Positions 51,633 to 62,931 are shown, counted from the stretch's first letter. The stretch: 64,000 bases of DNA from Ricinus communis (GCF_019578655.1 NC_063260.1:5520501-5584500), one strand, 5' to 3'. Program-made: numbers and translations. The notes: a model not told the origin generated them from the sequence alone.

Positions 51633-53073
51633 TGATGTGCGTAGAATACACACATCTAAATGGGGATTTTAAGGTAGAATTTATGTACATTTGGATGTGA
51701 ATTGGTCCCAACACTCACCCTATGCATTTGTTTATGTGCTTTAGGTCCAAAAGAAGTTAAAGAGTGATAAAGGGAAGAATTGGAGCAGAATTGGACGTCA
51801 AAGTTGCCGAAATAAGTTGAGTTTGCGCATCCCTAATCTGAACATGGCCGTGTTGGTTTTAACACTGGCCGATTCCCAACACGGGCACCAAAACGGCCGT
51901 TTTGGGTGCATTTGCCAATAGGAAAAATATGCGTTAAGGAGCACGACCACAGAGAGTAACACGGCCAGGAACACAAAACCGTGTTCCCAACACGGCTAGG
52001 AACACCAAACCGTGTTCCCAATATGGCCAGGAACACGACCCTGTTCGCAGCGACAAGATGAATTAATTAAAAGAAAGACTAAGAGGAAAGAAGGAAAAAC
52101 GGCGGGGAGAACGTCCCAAACTCTAATTTTTCTCTCCCTAAGGGTTTTTTAAGCTGAGACCAAGGAAAGAGGAGACTTGGACCAAGGTTTTAATTGGATT
52201 CCCTTCAAAGATTGAAGATTGGGCGAGGTTCGTTCAATTGATTTCAATTTGAGCAAGAGGAACAAGGATTGATTCAAGATTGAGCAAGAGGAATTGGGGC
52301 TTTTTACTCTCATCCAAGGGTGTAATCGGGTTTTTCTACCTTTACTCTTTGTTGTAATTGAATTCTTGTAGGTTTTGATAATGAAAATGTTTAGCTAGAT
52401 TGATAAATCCATTGGGATTTCTTTACTATGTTGGCTTAATGTTATATTGTTGGATTGTTTGAGTTGGTTTTGTATTCTTCTTGCTTTCAGTATTAATAAG
52501 ATAATGCATTATTCATGAGACATTATGAATTGTGGTGTTTAGATTGCTTTATGTGATTGAGAAGCCCATTTGGTAATTGGAATTTTGAATAGCAAGAACT
52601 GGTTAATAATCACTTAGAGATAAGGATAATTAACTAGCCGAATTAAGAATTAACAAAGCTTAATAGAGGCGGATTAAAGCTTAATGCTAATTTAAGAATC
52701 AATCTTTAGGAAGAGATTCCAACTTTAGGTTATTAGGTTTAGGAATTCGTCCACGGGTAGCATAATTGGAGTCATTAATCCTGTATCTATTGTTTGATTG
52801 CCAACTAGTTTAGGTTCCCTTTGGGTTTGCTTTCTTGTCTTGGTTGTTTCATTTATCCATTTACTCCTGCATCTCCCTTAGAACTTAGCTTGTAGTTATT
52901 AGTTAGTTTAGAAATTATTCATCATTCATTTTAGGTTAATATAACAAATAACAAAGGAGTAACTCTGGGCTCTCACTTTCCCGAGGAATACGACCTTGAT
53001 ACTTGCCATTAGTGCTAGACTGCATCGATAGGTACATTGCCTTAGATTGTAGCTGCATAGATAGCAACCATCA
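51633..53073 (+). repeat. Right LTR of the Athila-like element
   Basis: Direct copy of 47,155-48,633 with scattered substitutions and a deletion of about 39 bp near 52,740. Confidence 0.92.
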
Positions 53074-53078
53074 ATAAT

Positions 53079-53965
53079 CACAGGTTCTTCTTCTTCCTTG
53101 GTGGCGCATTTTATTTCAAAATTGCAAGCAAAATTTCCACTTAAGGATATGGGATCGTTGCACTACTTTCTTGGACTTGAAGTTGATGTTCAACCACACG
53201 GTAACCTACTTTCCCAACGAAAATATATTCTGGATTTATTAGATAAGCATGGAATGCTTGACTCTAAGCCATGCTCAACTCCAATGGCTGCTTCCCCAAT
53301 TCTATCTAAACTTGATGGTGAAATCTTACCTCAGGGTGATACGTAACGCAAAATCATAGGTGCACTTTAATACATTACAATTTCTAGGCCTGATATTACC
53401 TTTAGCGTCAATAAATTATGTCAGTTCATGCATGCTCCAATTGATGTACATTGGAAGGCTTTAAAATGATTGTTACGGTATTTGAATGGGACACAAATGC
53501 AAGGATTGTACTTTTCTGCTGTGACTGATTTTTCTTTGAAGTGTTATGCCGACAGTGATTAGGGTGGTGATCAAGATGACAGGCGCTCTACCAATGGGTA
53601 TGGTATCTTTCTTGGCTCTTTTATGGTCTCTTGGTTATCGAATAAGTAGCCCACTATTTTCAGGTGTTCGACTGAAAGTGAATATAAGGCCATTGCCAAT
53701 GCCACTTTCAAACTGCTTTGGTTAAGGTCTCTTATGGGTGAACTTGGCTTTCCAATTCAGCAGTGCACTTTATGGTGTGATAATATAGGTGCTATATATT
53801 TAAGTTCGAATCCAGTTTTCCATGCTCGTACGAAACACATTGAGTTGGATTATCATTTTGTTCATGAGCAGGTGGCGAATGGGTTTCTTCATGTTCAGTT
53901 CTTGTCCACTAAAGATCAGATAGCCGATTTATTTACCAAACCTCTACCATTTCCTCGTTTTTAAT
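53079..53965 (+). pseudogene. Copia reverse transcriptase 3' part and RNase H relic
   Basis: It resumes the interrupted RT after the inserted element: KFPLKDMGSLHYFLGLEVDV, LLSQRKYILDLLDKHGMLDS and KPCSTPMA, then a stop at 53,343-53,345. RPDITFSVNKLCQFMHAP, CYADSD, RRSTNGYGIFLGS, TESEYKAIANATFKLLWL and the RNase H end (KHIELDYHFVHEQVANGFLH, TKDQIADLFTKPLP) follow with several stops. The order and motifs are standard Ty1/copia. Confidence 0.9.
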
Positions 53966-54007
53966 TTCTTGTGTCTCAACTTCGAATGGCAACGGTTTGC
54001 GGGGGAG

Positions 54008-54225
54008 TGATAAGTATTATAACAGCATGTCAAGATAATCATGTTAGTTAGCTTAATATATCATATCAGTATAGCAGTTCTTGTAGCAATATCTTATGTA
54101 TTAGTGTTTGATGTAACCTCAATCTCTTAGTTATACACTGTTGTACTTACATGTATATATATAGGCTATAAACTCTTTCATTAATAAATATATATTGAAA
54201 CCCTAATTACTCTTAAAACTCTTAA
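54008..54225 (+). repeat. Right LTR of the copia element
   Basis: 218-bp copy of 43,564-43,781. Its terminal dinucleotide is AA instead of CA, a single mutation. Confidence 0.92.
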
Positions 54226-54899
54226 ATATGTACACTTGAAATACACGATATTAAGAAGGAAATAAGATTGCAACATGGATTCAAATGTTAAAAGTGCGAA
54301 ATTTTATATATCAAAATCGATTTTTACAAAAGTGAAAAAATAAAAATAATAGCACAAAAATTAAAAGTCGAGGCTCTCTCCTGAGCCTCCCATCCCCCTG
54401 CTCACTTCTTTGGGCCTTAATCTGACACTTTCGTTTATCCACCTGTTCTTTCATAATCTCATGGTCCCTCTGAAGGAAACCCAAAAGGATATTAGTCAGT
54501 ATATCTCATACATTCATACATTTTATATTTAATGGATTATTTTTTTACTCGCCAAGGATGAAAAATTGCTTCCTCGCAGTGCCGATGTACGTGCTCAAAT
54601 TGATCTCTCTGAACCTATGTGATTATTTGCATATAATACTAACATTTCAGGAAAGAAAAGACGTAAATATCAAATGAATACAACTTACATGCATACAAGT
54701 GCTTGGAATAAACTACAGCGAGAGGCAGTGCTTTATAGCGAGCCGATGCTTCTATAGCACCGACGAGACTCTAGTAGGAGACCATCGAATATGGTAGGAA
54801 TGCAATACTCCTAAGCACCACATCTAGCATCACAGTGGAAGATACTTCAGATGCGGCACCCACAAAGGAGCCTAAAATATGTGAAGGTTTAGAGCGGCG

Positions 54900-56777
54900 G
54901 GTGGACCGTCCCTTTTGTCGGCTCAGGATTTAGGGGCGTGTGATGAATGAACTACTACATGACAACCCAATGAGTAATTAATACAAAATAATAAAAATGA
55001 AAAGCAAGTAAAAGAAAAACCTAAGCCATGGTGTCATCGCTAACATGAGCCCTAATAGCTAAGGGATGAAGGAGATGTAGCCTGTCCTCTGAGACCAAAT
55101 AATGAGGTCTTCAAAGTTACTGAATCCCTCCAAACTTCTACTTAGCTCTTCACCAGCAAGATGGGTGGTCCAAAGCATAGAAGGAGGAGCAGATAAGGGA
55201 ACTCGATGCCTATTAGGCCCTTTTTGCTAACCGTATATCCTCTTGCTACGAAACCAAGCCTGATAAGTGGGGCCATCCAAGAGTACCCTCTTGAGATCAC
55301 GATCTGCAATAGAGAGTATGTAGGGGTCCCAAAGATTGCGTTCTCCTAGCCAATCACTACGAATCTATAGATTACAAAGGTAAGTAACTAGAAACTATAA
55401 GACAAATAAATAACTAATAAATTTTCTTTTTACCTTGTCTCAAGTTAGGGAGTTGATCCATATACAAGTGCATAGGGACCTACCCCCATTCTAAAAGGAC
55501 GCTCTTACTCAAGCTTCAGCGGCTCAAGTGTGGGAAACCTTGAGAAGTGCTTATAGGCTATGAGCTTACCAGAAGGCCAATTTCCAAGGCCTAACCTGTA
55601 AATCAAAAGTCAGCAATTACTATGCAAATATAAAAAGCATAAAATAAGGAAATCAAAATAGATGGGACTTATATGAACCGTATGCTAGAAGTCACAAATC
55701 CTTTTACTTCCCCGCAACATAATATCCATATTATGGTACAAGTAAGCAAGAGCTACAAAACCCCAATCAAAAGATGAGACCTGGTCTATATCCCACAAAA
55801 GGCCAAGCATTGGAAGTTCATTCCCCAAATTATTAAATAGAGTGGTTCCAAAAAGATATACCAAAAGGGCCTGGGTCATCTGATCCACCTCCCGAGCATT
55901 TTGAGGCTCGAAGCTCCTGTAGTGGAGCAGAATGCTATGATAAGCTATATATCTAGTGTTCTTGCATGTTGGTAATAATCCAAGTAAGTCATGGCCTAAC
56001 GCTCCTAGACATCAGAGCACTGATCGTGAATCGCACAGTTAAAGGGTACATGCGTACCCATAAAGTCTATCCCCGTAATGGCAATGAAGGAAAGTGGGAA
56101 AGAGTCAGTTCATCTACTGGGGTATGGAAGGAGTGGGTAGTATCCATCTACCTCTTAAGTAGGGCATATACTGAGTTATGATCCATCTTCCTAGTGATCG
56201 ATGAAGCGTAGCAATAAATTGGCGGAAGCTAGTGTTACTGATCTTAGCCTGAATAGAGCGTGGAAGCTCGACAAACCACTCATGAGTCCTATAGAAATTT
56301 TCGATAAAACAGATCGATACAACATCACTATGGAAAAGCACAAGTACAGGTTTGTAAATACAATACACACATATAAAGACCTTAAACAGGTGATTATATT
56401 ATTGATTTATTGTTATTTTACACTAAAGAACCCTAAAAAAAGGGTTTTCGACATGTGTACGATTGTCTCGGACTATGTAAAGCCGATCAACTTTATGGGT
56501 TAGGGCATGATTTTTTCTTAATTGTTTCACAAAAATTCATGTGTTTTGAGCAAATAACATGTATATATAGTGTATAAATCATAAGAAACAAGATTTAATG
56601 CAAGAAAAATACCTTTCCAATTGTCGAAAATGCTCGGGGAGTGTTCAATTTCGCTAAGATAGGGATTTCCTCCCCTTTGACAAGCCCATGATCATTGTGG
56701 CGTGAAATCAACAGAGAAAACTCCCAATTTAGTGCGATTGGAGTATGCCTTGAGAATTTAGAAGTCGAGGCTGCCAT
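54900..56777 (-). pseudogene. Plant mobile domain (PMD, aminotransferase-like) pseudogene, antisense in the gypsy element
   Basis: On the minus strand, TATAAATATCCC at about 56,905-56,916 precedes an ATG at 56,777 (MAASTSKFSRHTPIALNWEF) whose frame runs to a GTATTTTT donor-like site near 56,610. Further down lie FVELPRSIQAKISNTSFRQF (about 56,260), DSFPLSFIAITGIDF (about 56,100) and a 67-codon frame at 55,888-55,685 with DQMTQALLVYLFGTTLFNN and SSFDWGFVALAYLYHNMD. These match the conserved blocks of the PMD family (MAIN/MAIL1-type and transposon-borne PMD proteins). Stops and frame changes separate the blocks, so it is inactive. The PMD family is known from both host silencing proteins and transposons. 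Confidence 0.68.
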
Positions 56778-57504
56778 TTTAAGACTGATTTTGTAGAATT
56801 TAGTTAAGAAATGAGGGAGAAATCAAAGAAATATGAAAGGGAATTTGAGTGAAAAGTAGAATTGAAATGAAATAAAGTAAATAATGAAGGGATGAAGGGA
56901 TATTTATATGTCATAAGGAGGGCAGAACTACCATTTTGGTCCTTAACCTACTAAAATTACGCTTTAGTCCCCGGATGTACTAGTTACCAATACAAGTCGC
57001 TAGAAGACATTTAAAAGGTCAATTTGCATCCCAAGGTGGGAATTTTTAAAAAATTACCATTTTGATCCCTGACCCATCAAAATTATATTTTAGTCCCTGA
57101 GTGGGCCAGGTACCCGTATAACTTCTAAAAGACATTAATTAAGTCATTGCATGCCGAAATGAAATTTTTTAACCAAGAGTATCCAAAAGTAGAAAAGTAC
57201 CAAATTAACCTGAGACAACAATTATAGTATAATTACATCCCAAAGTAGAAAATAGCCAGAGGGAAGTCTCTGCAAATGTAAAATCAACAGGCAAAGTTCT
57301 CAAATTTTAAAAGTATGTGAAGTCCTTAAAACTCAAATGAATGTGGTCCCCGTAGCAAATCAAATTTTTTCAACTCAAGCTCACGAGGTGTGGCTTCTAC
57401 AGCTTATCGAGATATTCTTTTTGTCATATCCTTGATAGTATAATTTTTCTCAATTTATTTAATCCCATGAATGCTTATAAATCTCAACAAACCATAGGCA
57501 GTTT

Positions 57505-58405
57505 CCAACACCCATTTTCCAGATTTAGATATTGAGGGAATTACAAAATACCTTATGATGAAAGTTACTGACTTTTTCGAAGACGAAAATCCAAGTTAGG
57601 ACTAAGAATAATTAAATTATAATCACTTTTCTAGAATCAATTTAGATTTAATTGTCTGAAAAAATTAACTTTGAGGCATAAAATGGTCATTTTAGCAAGT
57701 TCAGGGACTAAATTGCTACAATTTTATAAACTTTTCAGTCCTTAGAACCAATCAGCTCTATGTACAGCCTAATCAGCTATACAGAGTGTCCATTGGATAT
57801 TTTTAGCGATTTGACATTGTTTTACGTGTATTTTCGACATTTAAATACCTAAAAATATAAAAATAAGTTTCTAGAAGTGATTTATGATAATTATTGGATT
57901 TTTGAAATATTTTTTATGATAATTTTTTGAATATAAAAGATTTAATTCTATTTTATTGATATTAATCTGATAAAGGAAAAGGAATTGATAGTTTCTTATT
58001 TTCAAATAATTGAGTATTTATCTATTTCTCTAGGATTTCTTAACCATACTATAAATAGAACATGATACCTTAGGTTTAGGGTTAGCTGAAATCATGAAGC
58101 ACTAGCTACATTCCTTTGGGTATTCTTTAAGCTGTACTCTTATTTGATCATTTTAAACACAGAGAGTTAGTTTTTTTCAAGCCAATAAGAAAGAACCCAA
58201 ATCTAGAAAACTCATTTAGAATGACAAAAGTTTTTAGATCTCAAGCAGAACCGGATTCTCAGCCAATCTTTGATTCAATTGCTTCCTCATCTCTTGAGTC
58301 TCGCAGAACAGCAACCTACGGTGACAACCTGAGGGTTCCTCTATATCCACATCATCAACATTCTTTTCTTAATTATTCTTTTTATGTTTATGTTTACTTA
58401 TGAAT
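57505..58405 (+). repeat. Right LTR-like repeat of the outer gypsy element
   Basis: Diverged direct copy of 39,199-40,150. The common right-end text is CTCGCAGAACARCAACC and GTGACAACCTGAGGGTTC. Similarity fades gradually after about 58,405, so the true end could be later. Confidence 0.55.
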
Positions 58406-58782
58406 CTAGGAACATGATTAGGTTTATTTTTGAATGAATAAGCATGATTCATATGGTTTGATTAAAATCTCTTCCTATTTAATACATTGTTGATTTTATT
58501 AAGTTTTGAATATAATTATAGGAACATGTAGGATTTTGAATATGATATTGTGATATTATTGGGTTTTGAGTTCGATCAGTTTTATGATTAGGGATATATA
58601 ATTAATTTGTGTTTGTTTGAATTAGGTTTTTAGTTTTGTCTAACTGAAATTGTAATCTGCCTTAAAATACCATATTTATTATTGTCAAGTATCATTTTTG
58701 GGGTTTATATATATTTTTTAGTTTTCTTTGTTAAATTTTATGTTTATTATGTTTCTTATTGCATTTTAATATTTTTATTGGT

Positions 58783-59385
58783 CGCATTTATAGGGAATAG
58801 CCTCTTAAACAATAAAATTAAAGATAAAGATACATAATTAAGGAAGTTGGCTTCTAGATCTATCTATGTATGTGGCGAAGCTTCCTTATGGAATCTAGAA
58901 ACGCCACTCAATTATAAAAAAGTGTCTTGGAGAATTACCTAGATGACGACTCCTATCTCCGCTTTAGTCTTTGTGATTAGTTAGCATGTTTCCAATTATA
59001 TTAAAAAGCCTTGCAGTGCCTTAGTCGCTAAAGACACTTAGATGGCGCCTGAAACTACTGCTCACACATGCTGTAATGGATGCTTATAAAATATAAATTA
59101 TCACATTTATACGGAATAACATGTTAAATAATAAAATTAAAGACTAAGATAGGAAGTTGGCTTCCGAATCCATCTCTAGATGTGGCGAAGCTTCCTTATG
59201 GAATTTAGTATGTCATTCAATTAGTAGAAGTGTTACAAGAATTACCTAGGTGGCAACTCCATCTCCGGGCTAGTCTCTGTGATTAGTTTGCGTGTTCTTA
59301 TTAAGTTGAAAAGCCTTACAGTGTCGTAGTCACTAAAGACACTTAGGTGTGCACTCAAAACTATCGTCCACACTTGATATTGATA
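58783..59385. repeat. Tandem duplication, period 319 bp
   Basis: Unit 1 begins CGCATTTATAGGGAATA at 58,783 and unit 2 begins CACATTTATACGGAATAA at 59,102. Shared landmarks include GGAAGTTGGCTTC, GTGGCGAAGCTTCCTTATGG, AGAATTACCTAG and CTAAAGACACTTAG. Units differ by scattered substitutions and small indels. No coding frame is present. Confidence 0.88.
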
Positions 59386-59739
59386 ATCCTTCCCCAGTAT
59401 GATTTAGAGATTGTGTTTCCACGTGGCTACAATGGCTTTCCAGAATAAAGCCACCTCTTTCATTAACTATAGTAATTAGAGGCCACTATACAACACTAGA
59501 TTTATCCTTTTAAGAACTAAAATATGGTCTTGAATCTACAGCTTAATCTGTTTTGCTTTTAGTACTTAGAGTATTAAACCTGATAGTAATCCCAGAAGTG
59601 CCTTGACCATATAAAGACAATGTATGAATAATAACCAAAATGTTAAAAAGTTGAGTAATATAACCCACAATCCCACAATAATAACAAAAATCAAGCAATT
59701 TTTCAAATCTAAAGGGACACTAAAGAACTTTGCCATACA

Positions 59740-60205
59740 CTTTTTTTATTAAAACTTTGTGGCAAAGGTTTCTCCATATTAAAATTTATTTTTATATACA
59801 TGAAGGGAGGTTTATCACTACCTTGTAAACCCCTAGTATCAAGTGCAAAGAGACCACCAAAAATAGGCCCCAACTCATTCTGCATTTTGCTTGTTAATTT
59901 GATTTGGAAGGAGATCCTTTAGATACAACCAAAAAGGAGACCTGGAAAGGTCCATATCTTTAAAACTGACATTAGAGGCCCATACCTAGATGTTGATGAG
60001 CTATTTTTGAACCAACAATTGGCGTTCTACCAAAATATTTTATCTATCATTTGAGTTTGAGAAGTGAAAGGTGAAACTATTTTAAGCAAAGTGATAGACG
60101 TTGAAATCATTAATAAGCTTCCATGCACTATGAAGACCCTCGCATACCACATATGCACTAAGAACCTTAGTAGATATTACTTTCCTTAAGAGAGTAAAAT
60201 CCTTG
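59740..60205 (-). pseudogene. DUF4283-type (LINE/retroelement ORF1-like) relic
   Basis: The minus strand reads, across a few stops, GKVISTKVLSAYVVCEGLHS, WKLINDFNV, NSFTFHFSNSNDR, then DLSRSPFWLYLKDLLPNQIN, AELGPIFGGLFALDT and FMYIKINFNMEKPLPQSF. This is the order of the plant DUF4283 domain (variants of GK.LS, F.F.F....DR, SPFW..., LG......D, and I...KPL), usually found N-terminal to a zinc knuckle in LINE-derived proteins. The zinc knuckle was not found. Inactive. Confidence 0.65.
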
Positions 60206-61458
60206 CTATTGTAGTACTTGCATTTGCTGTAAGGTCCAAGGTTGAGTCTTAGCATTTAAGACTCTTTATTTGCTCAATCAGAGTTGAATCCCAAGTTGAT
60301 CGATTTGCATATGATTCATCATGCATGAAAATATCAGTGAAATAAGGTAAATGTAAGAAAAAAAGTGGACAAGGTAAAAGGTAGAAGGTAGAAGAAAAGT
60401 GAGAAAAGGACATAAAATAAAAAGAGAGGTAGAACAACAGTCAATGGACCATTAGAGGAAAGTAGAAGAAGTAAATAGGGTAATAAAGTGTAGCTGCATG
60501 ACTATACCTTAACTAGAAGTAGAAAAGTCAAAGTAGTAGACGGATCGGCAAAAGAAAAGAGGCAAACTCAAAAATGACTTAAAACATTCATCACCATGTC
60601 AGATAATCTTTCTCTTCATGATGTTAGAAACTCTCTAAAAAACCTTACTCGAGTTGACACTTCATGGAACACTAAATTATACGCTATGGTGAAATTAGGA
60701 TCTTGAAGGCTTTCCTTTCTGTAGCTAGTCTCACTCTGTTAGTGTTTTTTCCATTTTATTTTTCCATTTTTTTCTTCCTCATGAAGGTTTCTATTTCCAC
60801 CTTTCTTCTTTCCATGAATTAAGTTTTTGATTCTAAAGCTTTTGTTCTTTTCTTTAGTATAACTTATGTGTGTGTTTTCTTAGTTCTTATTTCTTTGCAG
60901 GTTTTGGAACTATGGCTAGAGAATTGGAGAAATTTGTAGGGAAAGTTGATTTAGGGGATGAGATATGTTCAAATAATATGGTTTATTTAGTGGTTGGAAG
61001 GATTATCTCTTTTAGGCTATTTTAATGTTTTGGATATGAAAAATACTTTTGTTGGGTGTGTGGAAACGTTCACAAGGCTAAATATTTAGGGTATGTTTGG
61101 CATTTTCAACCTCAATTTTTATTTCATCTTATTTTTTGAATTTTAAAAATTGATTTTTTAAAAAGCAGATAAATTGATGCTTTCCTCAAAAGCAAGTTTA
61201 AAAAAATAAGTTTATAAGAAATTTAGAAGTTAATATATTAAATTAAAAAATCTCAAAACCTGTTGTTTCAATACTGAACATCAATCGCAAACACATCCAT
61301 ATAAATGCTTGCAATATATTTTCAAATTCTAATCTAAACTAGATGTTAAGATTTTGTTGAATAATGGTTCGTGATATTTTAATGAACACTTAATTATATT
61401 GAAAGAGAATTCGTGGGATGACTAACCACCATAAGTTATCACTAATTAATTTACATGC
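60206..61458. other. Gene-free region
   Basis: No gene with support. A short plus-strand frame near 60,912 (MARELEKFVGKVDLGDEICS) might be the start of another DUF4283-type copy but is too short to call. Confidence 0.4.
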
Positions 61459-61466
61459 ATGATACT

Positions 61467-61769
61467 TAGGGTGTAATCCAGTTGAGTCAACTCTTGAACT
61501 ACATAGATGTTCAAAAAATACTCGAGATCGGCTCGATGTTAATCGACTCGAGCACGAGCTTTATAATACCAAGTCGAATCGACTCGCGATCCTAATCGAA
61601 CTTAGGCTTAATTGAAAAAATCAACTATTATATAGAGAGTAAGATTTGAATTGCATCTCAATAGGATATATTTAAGCTTGATTCACTAGACTAAATATAA
61701 ATATGTATATATTAACTTGATCCTAGTATAATATATTATAGTTAATAAAATATTTTAATTTTAGCATAA

Positions 61770-61807
<38 letters not shown>

Positions 61808-62125
61808 TATAAATATTTATATTTATGTTCTATAAACTAATTATTTTCTTATTATATTTATGTATATGATATATACTTAAAAAATATAGAGTTTTATATG
61901 AATATTAATAATTCTACATATATTGACAATTATAAAATTACTTAATTAATTTAGATTTAATAATTAAATAATTCATATGGTAAAAAGTTTTAAAATTTAA
62001 ATTTATTACTCAAAACTCGATTAAGCTCGAATTCGGTTCGAACAAGCTCGAGCTCGAGCTTGTTTATTTAGGATCGAGCTCGAGTTCAAATTCTTAAAAC
62101 TCGAGTCGACTCATTTATACACCTA
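61467..62125. mobile_element. Short non-autonomous hAT-like element, about 659 bp
   Basis: The ends are TAGGGTGTAATCCAGTTGAG on the left and, inverted, TAGGTGTATAAATGAGTC on the right. Subterminal regions hold opposed arrays of GAGCTCGAG/CGACTCGAG-type repeats (61,520-61,600 and 62,010-62,110), as in many plant hAT miniature elements. Flanks ATGATACT (61,459-61,466) and ATGATGTT (62,126-62,133) agree at 6 of 8 positions, consistent with an aged 8-bp duplication. The interior is AT-rich with a (TA)n run at 61,772-61,802. Confidence 0.65.
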
Positions 62126-62677
62126 ATGATGTTCAAAGAAATGAGTAAAAAGTAAAAATTATAAATTAGGACCTAAAAATTAATTAAAATATTATTTTCT
62201 TAAAATTTCAAAATTTTATGCTTTTAATTTATTTTTTTGAAGATATTATCTAGGAAAAGTTTATGGTAAGGAAGATGGCTGATCAAGTTGAGTATGTTTA
62301 CTAAGAATAAAAATATTGTGATCCTAAAACATTTATTGTGTTTAAATGCAATATATGAAATAATATATATATGAAAGATTTTTAATGGTTACATTTGTCA
62401 AATTAAGGATAAAATTTTCGATGATTCACAAATTTTTTGTAAGTAAATATAATTAACTTGTCATTATTATTTTTGTCATGTAAAAATATAAAATCTGACA
62501 TTCAAAAATAATAAATTGTAAAAGTTGCTGCTGAAAAATATTTCTTAAAATAAATTGAAAATGAGATCTTTATATCTAATATTTTTAAAGTATTTAAATA
62601 AAATTAGTAAAATATATAAATTTTAGAATTTAATTGATGATGCAGGGTTTTAATGAGGCTACTATGCCTTAAGCCTT

Positions 62678-62698
62678 AGCCCATAGATCTAAAGCCCA
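62678..62698 (-). promoter_or_regulatory. Two site II (TGGGCT) motifs
   Basis: AGCCCA occurs at 62,678-62,683 and 62,693-62,698, i.e. TGGGCT on the minus strand, 15 bp apart. Paired site II elements near a telo box mark plant promoters of ribosomal protein and snoRNA genes. Confidence 0.5.
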
Positions 62699-62780
62699 AT
62701 ACAACCGAAACCTAACACAATGAGATCTCCACCGTTGATTTATCAATGTCACTTTTAAAACCTAAAAAGAGTCGGTTTTC

Positions 62781-62816
62781 TAGGGTTTAAGAGAGGAGAG
62801 GCGAGGCTTATAAATA
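62781..62816 (+). promoter_or_regulatory. Telo box and TATA box
   Basis: TAGGGTTT (telo box, inverse of AAACCCTA) is at 62,781-62,788 and TATAAATA at 62,809-62,816. With the site II pair about 85-100 bp further upstream this gives a plausible polymerase II promoter reading rightward into the snoRNA-like units, with a start expected near 62,840. Confidence 0.55.
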
Positions 62817-62931
62817 ACCTGAATTCTTGAGATACAAAGCAGTGCTGTTGTGCCTCCTGCATAAATCGTCTTCTTTCTCTTCCTGTTTCTCATTTAAGGT
62901 TTTGTTGTTTGATTTTTGTTGATAAATCATC

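Larger units (their letters stand above)
47155..53073 (+). mobile_element. Gag-only, Athila-like non-autonomous LTR retrotransposon, 5,919 bp
   Basis: The LTRs are 47,155-48,633 (1,479 bp) and 51,633-53,073 (1,441 bp), both starting TGATGTG and ending ACCATCA. The target duplication is ATAAT at 47,150-47,154 and 53,074-53,078. The primer binding site TGGCGCTGTTGCCGGGG at about 48,639 matches the tRNA-Asp type usual for Athila (one change). A GTGTGGGG-rich tract precedes the right LTR. The 3.0-kb interior encodes only gag-like sequence with no protease, RT or integrase. Over the first 265 bp the LTRs differ at about 16 positions by hand count. The element interrupts the copia RT. Confidence 0.92.
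43564..54225 (+). mobile_element. Ty1/copia LTR retrotransposon, 10,662 bp including a nested element
   Basis: The 218-bp LTRs lie at 43,564-43,781 and 54,008-54,225. The 5-bp duplication ATATG flanks both ends (43,559-43,563 and 54,226-54,230). The primer binding site TGGTATTAGAGC directly follows the left LTR, one base off the common initiator-Met-tRNA type. The polypurine tract GCGGGGGAG ends directly at the right LTR. The domain order gag, protease, integrase, RT, RNase H is copia type. The LTRs differ at about 16 of 218 positions by hand count, so the insertion is not recent. The RT is split by an inserted element at 47,155-53,073. Confidence 0.93.
39199..58405 (+). mobile_element. Outer Ty3/gypsy (Tat-type) retrotransposon remnant, interrupted by a nested copia element
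   Basis: Two diverged direct repeats of about 0.9 kb (39,199-40,150 and 57,505-58,405, both approximate) bracket Ty3/gypsy coding relics on the plus strand and an antisense pseudogene near the right end. Shared landmarks in both repeats are ATATTGAGGGAATTAC, TTAGGACTAAGAATAATTAA-like text, TTCTAGAATCA, a CGATTTGACATTGTTTTAC-like stretch, and GTGACAACCTGAGGGTTC near their right ends. The layout (5' repeat, RT, RNase H, second RNase H-like segment, AAAACCC..GGGxGxCTTAGGCAAAA repeats, antisense ORF, 3' repeat) fits the Tat lineage. No integrase and no outer target duplication could be identified, so the outer limits are provisional. Confidence 0.6.

Noticed and set aside
58221..58403. 60-codon plus-strand frame
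   Set aside because: It lies in the right LTR-like repeat of the gypsy element and is broken in the left copy.
39180..58420. Target-site duplication for the outer gypsy element
   Set aside because: I compared the flanks of both repeats but found no convincing 5-bp match, and the TG/CA ends are unclear, so no duplication is claimed.
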